Source of the DNA: an uncultured Flavobacteriaceae bacterium
Lineage (GTDB): Bacteria; Bacteroidota; Bacteroidia; Flavobacteriales; Flavobacteriaceae
Assembly (NCBI GenBank): GCA_947498845.1
Contig: CANMLX010000014.1
Span: 1 to 64,000 of the forward strand
Direction: 5' to 3'
DNA: 64,000 nucleotides
Below are positions 27,886-36,523 of the stretch, in pieces (positions within the stretch are counted from its first letter, which is position 1; the number at the start of each line of letters is the position of its first letter). Position numbers and translations under genes: made by a program. Below the pieces are notes generated by a model. The model had not been told where the DNA came from. It searched no databases and saw nothing but the letters and a program-made list of their open reading frames with translations.

Positions 27886-27928
27886 TAGAAGTAATTAATC
27901 AAAAAACGATCAGATAGCGAATTGTTCT

Positions 27929-28089
27929 ATACCTGTTCTGATGTAAAATTGTACAGAAGAAAATAGAATATTTTTGTGCTAGGTAAAAAGTAAAATTCAA
28001 ACATAGCTCTAGTCCTGTTTTCATTTTATGATGAAACATAGTGCAAAAAGAACTATTTTATTTGGGTTATTTTACATCAGAACTGGTAT
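27929..28089. mobile_element. MITE-like element, subfamily B, copy 1 (161 bp)
   Basis: The ends are inverted repeats: the left reads ATACCTGTTCTGATGTAAAA and the reverse complement of the right ATACCAGTTCTGATGTAAAA (one mismatch in 20). The interior is non-coding and aligns over its length with the reverse complement of 37354-37514, also 161 bp. It carries a CATAGCT core. It separates the VOC gene from its neighbour regulator and supplies the false GTG start of that regulator's longer frame. No target duplication is obvious. Confidence 0.85.
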
Positions 28090-28112
28090 TAGGTTCGCTA
28101 TCTTTGTTTTAT

Positions 28113-28805
28113 ATGTCTCAATTATCAAGACTCATATCTATACTAACACTGTTAAGGTCTAAACGCCTGCTAACTGCTCCTGAACTTGCAAGTAGGTTTA
28201 ATGTTAGCATTAGGACTATTTATAGAGATATAAGAAAACTTGAAGAAGCTGGCATTCCTGTAACCACTATGGAAGGTAAAGGCTACTCTCTTATGGAGGG
28301 ATATCAAGTAGCTCCTGTACAATTTACCGAAAAGCAAGCTAATGCATTAATAACTGCGCAACACCTTGTTAACCAAACTAAAGACGCTTCTTTTGTAACC
28401 AATTTTAATGATGCTTTAACTAAAATAAAATCTGTTTTTAGAACTTCTATTCAAAAAAAAAGTGAACTTCTAGAACGTAAAATTCATGTTTTCGATAACA
28501 ACTATGAGAATATATCTAGCAATGCGCTTTCGGAAATACAATTAGCCATTACTAATTTTAATTATGTTGAAATAAGTTATCGAAAAGCAAATGATGATAC
28601 CACTTCTTTTAGAAAAATAGAGCCTTATGCTTTTTATTCAACTAATAATAAATGGATTTTAATAGCTTGGTGCTATCTAAGAGGTGAATACCGTGCATTT
28701 AGAATTGATAGAATTCTGCATTTTAAAATTTTACCTGAAACATTTAAAGACAGAAAATTTGATCTCCAAACCTATTTTAATACTTGCCCTTATGATAATA
28801 AATAA
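28113..28805 (+). CDS. YafY-type transcriptional regulator with HTH and WYL domains
   Basis: The protein has an HTH_11 domain at residues 1-60 (MSQLSRLISILTLLRSKRLL, then RFNVSIRTIYRDIRKLEEAG) and a C-terminal WYL domain (KWILIAWCYLRGEYRAFRIDRI), which binds a ligand in other members. It has 230 residues. The open frame continues upstream to a GTG at 28041, but those 24 codons come from the right end of a MITE-like element (27929-28089), so ATG 28113 is the natural start and matches the usual family beginning. It probably controls the VOC gene and itself; the element now sits in the control region. Confidence 0.9.
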   Translation: MSQLSRLISILTLLRSKRLLTAPELASRFNVSIRTIYRDIRKLEEAGIPVTTMEGKGYSLMEGYQVAPVQFTEKQANALITAQHLVNQTKDASFVTNFNDALTKIKSVFRTSIQKKSELLERKIHVFDNNYENISSNALSEIQLAITNFNYVEISYRKANDDTTSFRKIEPYAFYSTNNKWILIAWCYLRGEYRAFRIDRILHFKILPETFKDRKFDLQTYFNTCPYDNK

Positions 28806-28925
28806 ATTAGTATCGTTAATCACATTAAAATCAGAACACTACTGGTATAAAAAGTAAGAAAATTACAAGTTATTAACAAATTATAATTATTAAGGATAAT
28901 ATTACAAAAGGTTTTAAAAAAATTA

Positions 28926-28933
28926 TATATTTG
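28926..28933 (+). promoter_or_regulatory. Possible -7 box (TATATTTG)
   Basis: TATATTTG fits TAnnTTTG in the gap before the small secreted protein at 29098. The resulting leader of about 160 bases would be long, so the assignment is weak. Confidence 0.3.
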
Positions 28934-29097
28934 AATAGGTGATTATAGGATAGATCTCTATCAAAGATTTGAGTAAGCGTAAAAATAGTACCCCACAACT
29001 ATTTAATTCGAAATTCTTTAACAATACCACCTTTAGTTTACCTACTTTAGACTAATTACATAATAACATTATTTAGATTAAAGTAATAATATTAGGA

Positions 29098-29484
29098 ATG
29101 GGCACTAATCGCAAAAAAATAGCATTAATAGTAACAGTATTCTTATTTTATCTTATCTCTAGCACTACAAGCGCTCAATCTATAGAAGTTGCAACCGATA
29201 AAACAGGATATAAGCTTGATGAAACCATTAAATTAAAATATATCTCGAGTATAAAAATAGATTCTATCAAACAAGGTAACTTAGATAATTTTGAAATTAT
29301 AAAAAAGCCTGTATCAATTGATCAATACTATGAGAATGGTAAAATTGTAAGCAAATATGTAAGATCCTTTTTTCTTAAAGCAAAAAAGCCGGGGCCTTTT
29401 TTGATAGACAGTCCAGAATTCTATTTTAAAGGAAATGTTTTGAGATCCAAGCCTATTAAAATTACAATTACTGGAGTTTTATAA
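29098..29484 (+). CDS. Small secreted BatD-like single-domain protein
   Basis: The 128-residue product has a signal peptide ending TTSAQS (about residue 27) and one immunoglobulin-like domain. IEVATDKTGYKLDETIKLKY, FEIIKKPVSIDQYYENGKIV and PGPFLIDSPEFYFKGNVLRS follow the pattern of the first repeat of BatD (oxygen-tolerance) proteins: a KTxxxLxExIxLxY strand, an ING-type turn and a PGxFxIxxPxxxFxG closing strand. BatD itself is several hundred residues and membrane-anchored, so this is a stand-alone domain, not a full BatD. No bat operon genes are adjacent. Confidence 0.7.
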   Translation: MGTNRKKIALIVTVFLFYLISSTTSAQSIEVATDKTGYKLDETIKLKYISSIKIDSIKQGNLDNFEIIKKPVSIDQYYENGKIVSKYVRSFFLKAKKPGPFLIDSPEFYFKGNVLRSKPIKITITGVL

Positions 29485-29575
29485 TAATTATTATGAATTA
29501 TATACAACCACAGAGAAATTAAGTAAAATCTACGCTCTAATAAGTTGTGCTTAAACTACTATAATTTTGAATATT

Positions 29576-29738
29576 ATACCAATTCTTAAATGAATATACT
29601 GTAAAGTAAAATGATGGATTTTGGAATTATACGATACAGAAAAAATAAGCATAGCTGTAGTTAGGGTTCTTTTTTATGTTGAAGATAGAATTTCAAAAGA
29701 CACCTTTTAACTCAGTAAATTCATTTGGGAATTGGTAT
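29576..29738. mobile_element. MITE-like element, subfamily A, copy 1 (163 bp)
   Basis: The ends read ATACCAATTCTTAAATGAAT and, reverse-complemented from the right, ATACCAATTCCCAAATGAAT (two mismatches in 20). Its full length matches the reverse complement of 56812-56973 with few differences. The interior is non-coding and holds AAGCATAGCTGTAG. TATT flanks both ends, a possible target duplication but AT-rich. Confidence 0.88.
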
Positions 29739-29767
29739 TATTTATTATTTCTCTACACACCTTTTTT

Positions 29768-30625
29768 TTAAGACCTTAAGGGTTGATTAGTAATTAAATC
29801 TATATACTGATTTACTTTATGTTTTAAATCTTTACGTACAGTAATAAAATCTAAAAAACCATGTTCTAGTAAAAATTCTGAGGTTTGGAAACCTTCTGGC
29901 AATTCTTTACCCGTAGTATCTTTTACTACTCGAGGTCCTGCAAAACCAATTAATGCTCCTGGTTCACTAATATTTATATCTCCTAACATAGCAAAAGAAG
30001 CCGTAGTTCCTCCAGTAGTAGGATCTGTACATAAAGATATATAAGGCAATTTAGCTTCAGCTAATTGCGCTAACTTAACCGATGTTTTAGCTAATTGCAT
30101 TAAGGATAGAGCAGCCTCCATCATACGTGCACCTCCCGATTTAGAAATCACCATTAAAGGTAACTTTTTCTTTAATGCATAATCTGCGGCTCTAGCTATT
30201 TTTTCTCCTACAACACTCCCCATCGATCCTCCTATAAAACTAAAATCCATACAGGCAACAACCAAATCTTTACCTTTGGATTTACCAATAGCTGTTCTTA
30301 CAGCATCTTTTAGTTTAGTTTTTTCTTGGGCAGCTTTTAATCTATCGGGGTATTTTTTAGTATCCTCAAACTTTAAAGGATCTTTAGACTCTAAATTCGC
30401 ATCTAACTCCTTAAACTTATTATCATCAAAAAGTATTTCAAAATACTCTTTACTACCTATACGAACATGATACCCATCTTCTGGACTTACGTAAAAGTTT
30501 TGTTCTAACTCTTTAGTATCAATAATTTTACCAGTAGGAGATTTATACCAAAGGCCTTTAGGAGTATCTTTCTTTTCTTCGGTTTTTGTTTGTATACCTT
30601 TATCTTTTCTTTTAAACCAAGACAT
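29768..30625 (-). CDS. accD: Acetyl-CoA carboxylase carboxyltransferase beta subunit
   Basis: With AccA this subunit transfers CO2 from biotin to acetyl-CoA, the first step of fatty-acid synthesis. It has 285 residues, normal length. [58 protein letters not shown] and [19 protein letters not shown] are all AccD core motifs. The four cysteines of the N-terminal zinc ribbon of E. coli AccD are all replaced (KSPTGK and VSPEDG at the two knuckles). This seems to be the flavobacterial form rather than damage, since the surrounding residues are kept. It is transcribed alone, downstream of fbaA. Confidence 0.95.
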   Translation of the reverse strand: MSWFKRKDKGIQTKTEEKKDTPKGLWYKSPTGKIIDTKELEQNFYVSPEDGYHVRIGSKEYFEILFDDNKFKELDANLESKDPLKFEDTKKYPDRLKAAQEKTKLKDAVRTAIGKSKGKDLVVACMDFSFIGGSMGSVVGEKIARAADYALKKKLPLMVISKSGGARMMEAALSLMQLAKTSVKLAQLAEAKLPYISLCTDPTTGGTTASFAMLGDINISEPGALIGFAGPRVVKDTTGKELPEGFQTSEFLLEHGFLDFITVRKDLKHKVNQYIDLITNQPLRS

Positions 30626-30712
30626 AGTAATTTACGATTTTAGATTAACACCTTTAAAATATTAGTGTTAATTGTATTAATGCTTATCTTATTTAGAGTT
30701 GATTAAGCTAAG

Positions 30713-30720
30713 CAAAATTA
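30713..30720 (-). promoter_or_regulatory. Likely -7 box of accD (TAATTTTG)
   Basis: The minus strand reads TAATTTTG, matching TAnnTTTG, 87 bp upstream of the accD start codon and after the fbaA terminator. Confidence 0.45.
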
Positions 30721-30802
30721 AAGCTTTTTTTAATTTTAAAGGAATACCACCCCCTTTTATTGAGAAGTATTTTTAATAAAAAATAGTTTTAAACATGAGT
30801 AA

Positions 30803-30832
30803 ATAAAAAAGGCTCTGATTATCAGAGCCTTT
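30803..30832 (-). terminator. Rho-independent terminator after fbaA
   Basis: The palindrome AAGGCTCTGA/TCAGAGCCTT forms a stem of 10 or more bp. On the minus strand it is followed by a T tract (30803-30808), 19 bp after the fbaA stop. Confidence 0.9.
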
Positions 30833-30850
30833 ATCTTTAACATTAATATT

Positions 30851-31918
30851 CTATAATGTATTTACGTTATTTAAATCTTCAAAAGCTTTCTTTAAACGTG
30901 TAACAAACGTTTTTTCACCCTCACGTAACCAAACTCTAGGGTCATAATATTTTTTATTAGGAACATCTCCGCCATCTGGGTTTCCTATTTGAGCTTTTAA
31001 ATAATCTGCTTTATTACCCATATAATCTCTAACACCCGTCATAAATGCATATTGCAAATCTGTATCAATATTCATCTTAATAGCTCCATAGCTAATGCTT
31101 TCTCTAATTTCTTCTACAGTAGAACCAGAACCTCCGTGGAATACAAAATCTATATGATTGTGACCTACATTATACTTTTTAGAAATATATTCTTGAGAAT
31201 TTTTTAAGATTTTAGGCGTTAATTTTACATTTCCAGGTTTGTAAACACCATGAACATTACCAAATGCTGCTGCTATAGTAAATTTAGGACTCACTTTACT
31301 CAATTCTTCGTAGGCATAAGCAACTTCTTCTGGTTGCGTGTATAATTTAGAGTCATCCACATCTGTATTATCAACACCATCTTCTTCCCCTCCAGTAATA
31401 CCAAGTTCAATTTCTAAAGTCATCCCCATTTTGCTCATACGCTCAAGGTATTGCTTACAAATTTCAATGTTTTCCTCGATAGGCTCCTCAGAAAGGTCTA
31501 TCATATGTGAACTAAATAAAGATTTTCCTGTTTCGGCAAAATGCTTTTCACTGGCATCTAATAAACCATCTATCCAAGGTAATAGTTTTTTTGCACAATG
31601 ATCTGTATGTAAAATTACTGGAACACCATAGACTTCTGCCATAGTATGCACATGCTTAGCTCCTGCTATTGCACCTGCTATTGCGCCTTTTTGCCCATCG
31701 TTTCCTAATCCTTTTCCTGCATTAAATTGTGCACCTCCATTTGAAAATTGAATAATAACTGGTGAGTTTAATTCGGCCGCAGTCTCTAATACTCCATTTA
31801 TAGCATTAGATCCTATTACGTTTACAGCTGGTAAAGCAAATGCTTTTTCCTTTGCTAATTTAAAAATAGCTTGTACCTCATCTCCTGTAGCAACTCCTGG
31901 TTTTATATTGTGTCCCAT
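30851..31918 (-). CDS. fbaA: Class II fructose-bisphosphate aldolase
   Basis: This zinc-dependent aldolase cleaves fructose 1,6-bisphosphate in glycolysis and works in reverse in gluconeogenesis. It has 355 residues, the long FbaA type. VILHTDHCAKK provides the catalytic Asp106 and zinc ligand His107; AFGNVHGVYKPGNVKL and FVFHGGSGSTVEEIRESISYG hold the other zinc and phosphate ligands. KMNIDTDLQYAF is typical of the E. coli-like subgroup. It has its own promoter box at 31953-31960 and terminator, so it is a single-gene unit. Confidence 0.96.
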   Translation of the reverse strand: MGHNIKPGVATGDEVQAIFKLAKEKAFALPAVNVIGSNAINGVLETAAELNSPVIIQFSNGGAQFNAGKGLGNDGQKGAIAGAIAGAKHVHTMAEVYGVPVILHTDHCAKKLLPWIDGLLDASEKHFAETGKSLFSSHMIDLSEEPIEENIEICKQYLERMSKMGMTLEIELGITGGEEDGVDNTDVDDSKLYTQPEEVAYAYEELSKVSPKFTIAAAFGNVHGVYKPGNVKLTPKILKNSQEYISKKYNVGHNHIDFVFHGGSGSTVEEIRESISYGAIKMNIDTDLQYAFMTGVRDYMGNKADYLKAQIGNPDGGDVPNKKYYDPRVWLREGEKTFVTRLKKAFEDLNNVNTL

Positions 31919-31952
31919 TTTATAATATTAATTGGTTATAAATTTAACAGAC

Positions 31953-31960
31953 CAAAAGTA
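31953..31960 (-). promoter_or_regulatory. -7 box of fbaA (TACTTTTG)
   Basis: The minus strand reads TACTTTTG, a TAnnTTTG match, 34 bp upstream of the fbaA ATG. Confidence 0.6.
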
Positions 31961-32073
31961 ATGATTTTTAAAGATTTAATCCTGAATATTATGCTTGAAA
32001 ATAAGTTAGTAAAGCTAAAACGTTGTAGTTTAATAAACTAAAACTTCCATTAAAAGGCTGGGAACTATAACGC

Positions 32074-34587
32074 TTAGAATGGATAATTAATCCCTATGTT
32101 ATAAACCGCGTTTCCAAAATTATAATCTTTAAACCACCTGTTTGATTCTGGACGGGAAGGATCGTAAGTTTTAAAACCAATATCAAAACGAAATATTAAA
32201 AAGCTAAAATCATAACGTAAGCCAAAACCTGAACCTAAAGCTATATCTTTTAAAGAACTAAAGTTAGAAAAGTTAGCATTACTATCTTCAACATCATCAA
32301 GTACATTCCAAATATTACCTGCATCAACAAATACAGCACCATTTAAATCCCCAAAAATATTAAACCGTTGTTCTGCACTTAACGCTATTTTTAAGTTCGC
32401 TTCATTAAACTCGTTAGTAGTGTTAGAACGCCCTGGTCCTAAATTATAAGCAGTCCATGCTCTATTATCATTAGCACCTCCTGCAAAGAAACTTTTTGCA
32501 AAAGGTATATTCGTTGAATTTCCATAGGGTATCGCAATACCAAAAAAGCTTCTTATAGCAAATACATTTTTCTTTCCCAAATCCCAATGCTTAGTATAGT
32601 CTAACTCGGTTTTAATATATTGTGAAAAGGCAACATTAAATAATTCATATTTGTCATCATTATTTTTATTAAAACCTAAAATTCTGGAAGCATTTGCCAA
32701 CAAGGTTCCTGCCGATTCTACTTTAAATCTAAAAATTGAAAAATCTTCATCAAAAAGGCTTTGACGGTTATTTTTTGTATAATTAAAACTTGTTGAAAGT
32801 ATAAGGTTATCTTCTATTAACCGTTCTTTTCTTTCCCCTATAGCAGATACATCTCTGTAATTTCGACTCCCTCTATTTATGCTTGTATTATTATTTACAA
32901 CATCGCTTATAAAACCATCTGCATCTTCAATTTTTAAATCTTCTCCATTATTATAGTTTATCGATTTAGAAATATTATTAAGTCTGTTAAAAGAATTGTT
33001 ATAAATACCAAAATAATTACTGGTATTTAAATTTCTCACATACTGTATGTTAAATAAGCCCAACCTATTTGTAATACTGCTCTTTGGATGCCAGTTATAA
33101 TTAAATAATCCACTTAGTGTTTGTTTATCCAAACCAATATTAGTCTGCCCAGAAGCAGACAACGTGATTCTTGTTGTTGGTGACATATACTTAGGGATAA
33201 TTTTCTCGGTATTAAAAGGAAAAAACAATCTAGGAATCGTTAATTTTAAATCAACTCCTAGCTCGTTAATATCAAAAAACTCTTCTTTGCCTTTATCGTC
33301 TGAAGCGCCTATTGCTGCTCTGGCAGATATTTCGAAAGTTTCTGCGCCTCTAAAAATATTTCTAATCTGTAAACTAGGGTTTAAAGCCAAACCTATAGAT
33401 TGTATATTACTACGCGAAGCTTCGGTACTAAAATTTAAGCTAAACTTTTTAAGAGGTGTTAAATAGATATTGGCTGTAAGTGTTGAGTCAGAGGCTTCTA
33501 TATATTCAATATTAGGATATTTAAATGTGCGCAACTCACTTATATACCTATAGGTGTAAGTTCTATCTAAATCTCTAAAAACCGAATTTGGATTTATAAA
33601 AATAACATCTGTTAAGGCTTTAGGTCTAAAACGCATATCACCATAGCTATAAAGGGTGTAGTTATTATATGAAATAGAATCTTTAAACGGGTTACCCTCA
33701 TTAGCAAATGTATGATCTGTAAATATATTTACATTTTTTACTTTAAAAATTTTAAAAGGCGCTCGTTTTACCGAATCTTGGGTTCTAATAGCTCTATTTA
33801 ATATATTTAGATCTACATTAACTTTTTTATTGGTACCAATAGTATCCATCTCAACGGTTATGTAATCTTGCTTAAAATGATACAGCCCAGAGTTGCGAAG
33901 GGAATTTGTAATTCTCTCGCGTTCTAATTCAAAATTAATTGTATTGTATTGATCTCCGCTTCTAATTAATGTATTTTTATTTATGTCTCCATATAACCCC
34001 TTAATAGATGGAGAGGCTATATTATTCTTAATAGAATCTAGAATAAAAGCTGGACCTTTTTCAATATTATAAACAACCGATGCTTGCTTATCTTCGGTTT
34101 TACTTATTTTATGAGATGTTTTAGCATTAAACCAACCATTATTTATAAAATAATCTTTAAGGCGTTTGGTAGATTTTTTTGCCTTTTCTTCTTCAATAAT
34201 CACAGGGGCTTCACCTGTGTTTTTTAACCACTTGTTAAAGCTTAATTTGTTTCTCTGTAGTTTATTAAATTGTTTTTCTGAAAGAAAACGCCTAAAATTT
34301 TGCTTACTGGAATCCCTAATTTTCGAAGCTACGATAGAGTCTAAGTTGGGGCGTGCTAAATTATAAATATGTAATCGCAGTGGTGTACCTAAAATTTTTC
34401 GATTAGGGCTTTGATAAAGCAAACTATTTAAAGCTTCGGTATAATCCCTTTTTCCATCAACAATAATAGTATTATTAGTTAACAAATACTCATCCTCTGC
34501 TACTCTTTTTACACTGTTACAAGACGTTAAGTAATAACAAAACGTTGTTAGCAATACTATTTTAAAAAATTTATGTTTCAAATACAC
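32074..34587 (-). CDS. tamL: Translocation and assembly module lipoprotein TamL (BamA-like barrel)
   Basis: This Omp85-superfamily protein of Bacteroidetes works with TamB in outer-membrane biogenesis. Unlike TamA it is a lipoprotein: the signal ends YYLTSC (Cys23). POTRA-like repeats occupy about residues 25-400 (EDEYLLTNNTIIVDG; DYFINNGWFNAKTSHKI; RITNSLRNSGLYHFKQDYI). A 16-strand barrel follows to the end, including FFAGGANDNRAWTAYNLGPG, which corresponds to the conserved G-R loop motif of the family, and DIGFKTYDPSRP near the C-terminus. It has 837 residues. It is divergent from an RNA methyltransferase gene, an arrangement I recall for TamL loci; the tamB gene is not in the window. Confidence 0.9.
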   Translation of the reverse strand: MYLKHKFFKIVLLTTFCYYLTSCNSVKRVAEDEYLLTNNTIIVDGKRDYTEALNSLLYQSPNRKILGTPLRLHIYNLARPNLDSIVASKIRDSSKQNFRRFLSEKQFNKLQRNKLSFNKWLKNTGEAPVIIEEEKAKKSTKRLKDYFINNGWFNAKTSHKISKTEDKQASVVYNIEKGPAFILDSIKNNIASPSIKGLYGDINKNTLIRSGDQYNTINFELERERITNSLRNSGLYHFKQDYITVEMDTIGTNKKVNVDLNILNRAIRTQDSVKRAPFKIFKVKNVNIFTDHTFANEGNPFKDSISYNNYTLYSYGDMRFRPKALTDVIFINPNSVFRDLDRTYTYRYISELRTFKYPNIEYIEASDSTLTANIYLTPLKKFSLNFSTEASRSNIQSIGLALNPSLQIRNIFRGAETFEISARAAIGASDDKGKEEFFDINELGVDLKLTIPRLFFPFNTEKIIPKYMSPTTRITLSASGQTNIGLDKQTLSGLFNYNWHPKSSITNRLGLFNIQYVRNLNTSNYFGIYNNSFNRLNNISKSINYNNGEDLKIEDADGFISDVVNNNTSINRGSRNYRDVSAIGERKERLIEDNLILSTSFNYTKNNRQSLFDEDFSIFRFKVESAGTLLANASRILGFNKNNDDKYELFNVAFSQYIKTELDYTKHWDLGKKNVFAIRSFFGIAIPYGNSTNIPFAKSFFAGGANDNRAWTAYNLGPGRSNTTNEFNEANLKIALSAEQRFNIFGDLNGAVFVDAGNIWNVLDDVEDSNANFSNFSSLKDIALGSGFGLRYDFSFLIFRFDIGFKTYDPSRPESNRWFKDYNFGNAVYNIGINYPF

Positions 34588-34727
34588 TTAAAATTACTCT
34601 AGTTTTATATTGAAAATGTGTTTAGACGAAGCGTTAACTAATCTAGAATAACACCCCAAAAATACACTATTTATAAATTAAATTTACAAGAGTAACTATT
34701 TTATCATTTTCTTTGTAGTTCTATTCT

Positions 34728-35453
34728 ATGGGTATGCTTTCAAAAAATCAAATTAAATTCATAACGCGATTAAATCAAAAAAAATATAGATTACAAGACG
34801 GTTTTTTTGTAGCTGAAGGTTTTAAAACTATAAAAGAGCTTCTACAATCTCGCATGCAATTGCATAAATTATACACAACTGAAAGCTTCAATAATAATAC
34901 CAAAAACGAAGTTTTAATTTCTGAAACCGATTTAAAGCGTATTAGTTTTTTAAAAACGCCCAATAAAGCATTAGCTGTTTTTAAAATTCCTGAGTCTGCC
35001 CCCATAGCCCATAATAACTTAATAGTTGCGCTGGATGATGTTAGGGATCCAGGTAACCTTGGTACTATTATAAGGCTTTGTGACTGGTTTGGGGTAAAAG
35101 ATTTAGTATGTAGTAAAGCAACCGTAGACTGTTTTAACCCTAAAGTATTACAAGCTACTATGGGTTCTATTACTCGAGTTAATATTAGTTATATAGATTT
35201 AGAATTATTTTTAGATAATACCAAGTTACCTATTTATGGCGCTTATATGGATGGTGAAAATGTGTATAAAAGCGAATTACCTAAAAAAGGAATTTTAGTT
35301 ATGGGTAACGAAGCCAATGGTATTTCTAAAACCATCGATAAAAAAATAACGCAAAAAATAGCTATCCCAAGGTTTGGTGATATACAGGCTACCGAAAGCT
35401 TAAATGTAGCTACAGCTACAGCCATTTTGTTGAGTGAATTTAGGAGAAATTAA
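34728..35453 (+). CDS. TrmH/SpoU-family RNA 2'-O-methyltransferase
   Basis: This SPOUT-class methyltransferase has 241 residues. The N-terminal substrate-binding domain (LSKNQIKFITRLNQKKYRLQ; FVAEGFKTIKELL) is followed by the knotted catalytic domain with DDVRDPGNLGTIIRLCDWFG, VLQATMGSITRV, LVMGNEANGIS and IPRFGDIQATESLNVATATAILL, the SAM-binding trefoil. The target is probably 23S rRNA, but the exact nucleotide cannot be told. Two starts are possible: ATG 34728 and ATG 34734, of which the second (MLSKNQIKF) matches the usual family start. Its last 4 bases overlap the convergent pseudogene. Confidence 0.92.
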   Translation: MGMLSKNQIKFITRLNQKKYRLQDGFFVAEGFKTIKELLQSRMQLHKLYTTESFNNNTKNEVLISETDLKRISFLKTPNKALAVFKIPESAPIAHNNLIVALDDVRDPGNLGTIIRLCDWFGVKDLVCSKATVDCFNPKVLQATMGSITRVNISYIDLELFLDNTKLPIYGAYMDGENVYKSELPKKGILVMGNEANGISKTIDKKITQKIAIPRFGDIQATESLNVATATAILLSEFRRN

Positions 35454-35763
35454 ACTTTATAGGCTTTTATTATAGCGTCATCCCAAACTTGAGCTTCAAT
35501 ATACCTATCGTATTTCATTTTTTCTTGAGATTTCCATATTTCTTCTGAAGGATAACCATATGTGCTTATTAACTCATCTAAATCATCTATCATAAATACC
35601 TTTCCGCTACATTCTTTTTTATACAAAGACAGTTTCGGTTCATCGTAAAACTGAAATGACACCATACTATCTGGATATGTAAAGCTAATGTATTTCCTGT
35701 AATGTTTAGAAAAGGACCTTGTTCTTTTTCATAGTAATGGTAAAGAAATTTAGGAATATCCAT
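35450..35763 (-). pseudogene. Truncated, frameshifted hypothetical gene
   Basis: The minus strand from ATG 35763 reads MDIPKFLYHYYEKEQGPFLN. A different frame then continues ISFTYPDSMVSFQFYDEPKL and, further on, LDELISTYGYP and DRYIEAQVWDDAII. A widespread family of unknown function starts with xxPKYLYHYYEKEIGPFxNLS and ends with RYIEVQVWDD but is much longer in between, so this copy seems to have lost its middle and its frame. A shorter 71-residue ORF (35450-35665) is all that stays open. Recognition is from memory of the family. Confidence 0.6.
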
Positions 35764-35785
35764 TAAAATATTAAGCAGACTATAA

Positions 35786-36523
35786 TTACTGAAACGTAAA
35801 ATTAATAAACACGCCTCTAGACTTCATGTTAGCCACATTGCCTGTCCATGGGCTATTAGGATCGTTATCTCTAACAAGCTCATCACTTATCCCAAACAAT
35901 CCCCTAATAGATGGTGTAAATTTAAAGTTATAAAAGTAAAAATCGATACCAAAACCTAATTCATAGAAAAAAGGGCTTGTTGTTGTTCTAAATTGTCCTT
36001 TACTATTATCGTCTGGATTATCCTCGTTACTGGATAAGTTTATGGCCGTAGATAAACCTCCTATAATAAAGGGTTTAAAATTATTGACACGTTTAGTAGA
36101 TACTTTTAGTAATAAAGGCAAGTGTATGTATGTAGATTTTACTTCTCGAGACAAATCCGATTCTCTAAAAGTACGTCCTTCAAAAAATTCAGCACCATAA
36201 AATACTTCTCTCGTGTTAATAAGCAAACCTGGTTCAAAACGTAAATCTAAAAAGCTATTAACACGCATATTACCTATAAGTCCAACACTAAAACCTGGAT
36301 TGCGTTTTACATAGATATCACGATAATCATCTGTTTTGTAATCAAAATTAAAATCGTAATTATTAATGCCTAAAAAGTACCCCCAGCGTAAAAATTTGTA
36401 ATCTGTAGTTCCTCGACCTTGATTAGCATCGTATATAATTTTTTCTTTTTTAAACAACTGTGCTTGAGCTGTTTGAAAACACACTAATACTAATAATATT
36501 GCTAAAAATTGTTTCATGTTCAC
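35786..36523 (-). CDS. porT: Type IX secretion/gliding protein PorT
   Basis: The protein is exported (signal peptide ending TAQAQ, about residue 22; 245 residues). The mature part is a small outer-membrane barrel: FLRWGYFLGINNYDFNF, LDLRFEPGLLINTREVFYG, IHLPLLLKVSTKR, FKPFIIGGLSTAINLS and SPFFYELGFGIDFYFYNFKFTP, ending GVFINFTFQ. PorT is required for type IX secretion in Bacteroidetes. Its start overlaps the end of ubiE by 4 bp (ATGA), the ubiE-porT order usual in flavobacteria. It would serve the sorting-domain cargos encoded elsewhere in this window. Confidence 0.88.
   Translation of the reverse strand: MNMKQFLAILLVLVCFQTAQAQLFKKEKIIYDANQGRGTTDYKFLRWGYFLGINNYDFNFDYKTDDYRDIYVKRNPGFSVGLIGNMRVNSFLDLRFEPGLLINTREVFYGAEFFEGRTFRESDLSREVKSTYIHLPLLLKVSTKRVNNFKPFIIGGLSTAINLSSNEDNPDDNSKGQFRTTTSPFFYELGFGIDFYFYNFKFTPSIRGLFGISDELVRDNDPNSPWTGNVANMKSRGVFINFTFQ

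Noticed and set aside
29098-29484. Full BatD protein
   Set aside because: Only one domain of 100 residues and no membrane anchor or bat genes nearby; a stand-alone BatD-like domain is the safer call.
35450-35665. 71-residue ORF as a complete gene
   Set aside because: Its upstream DNA encodes the start of the same family in another frame, so it is listed as the tail of a pseudogene.
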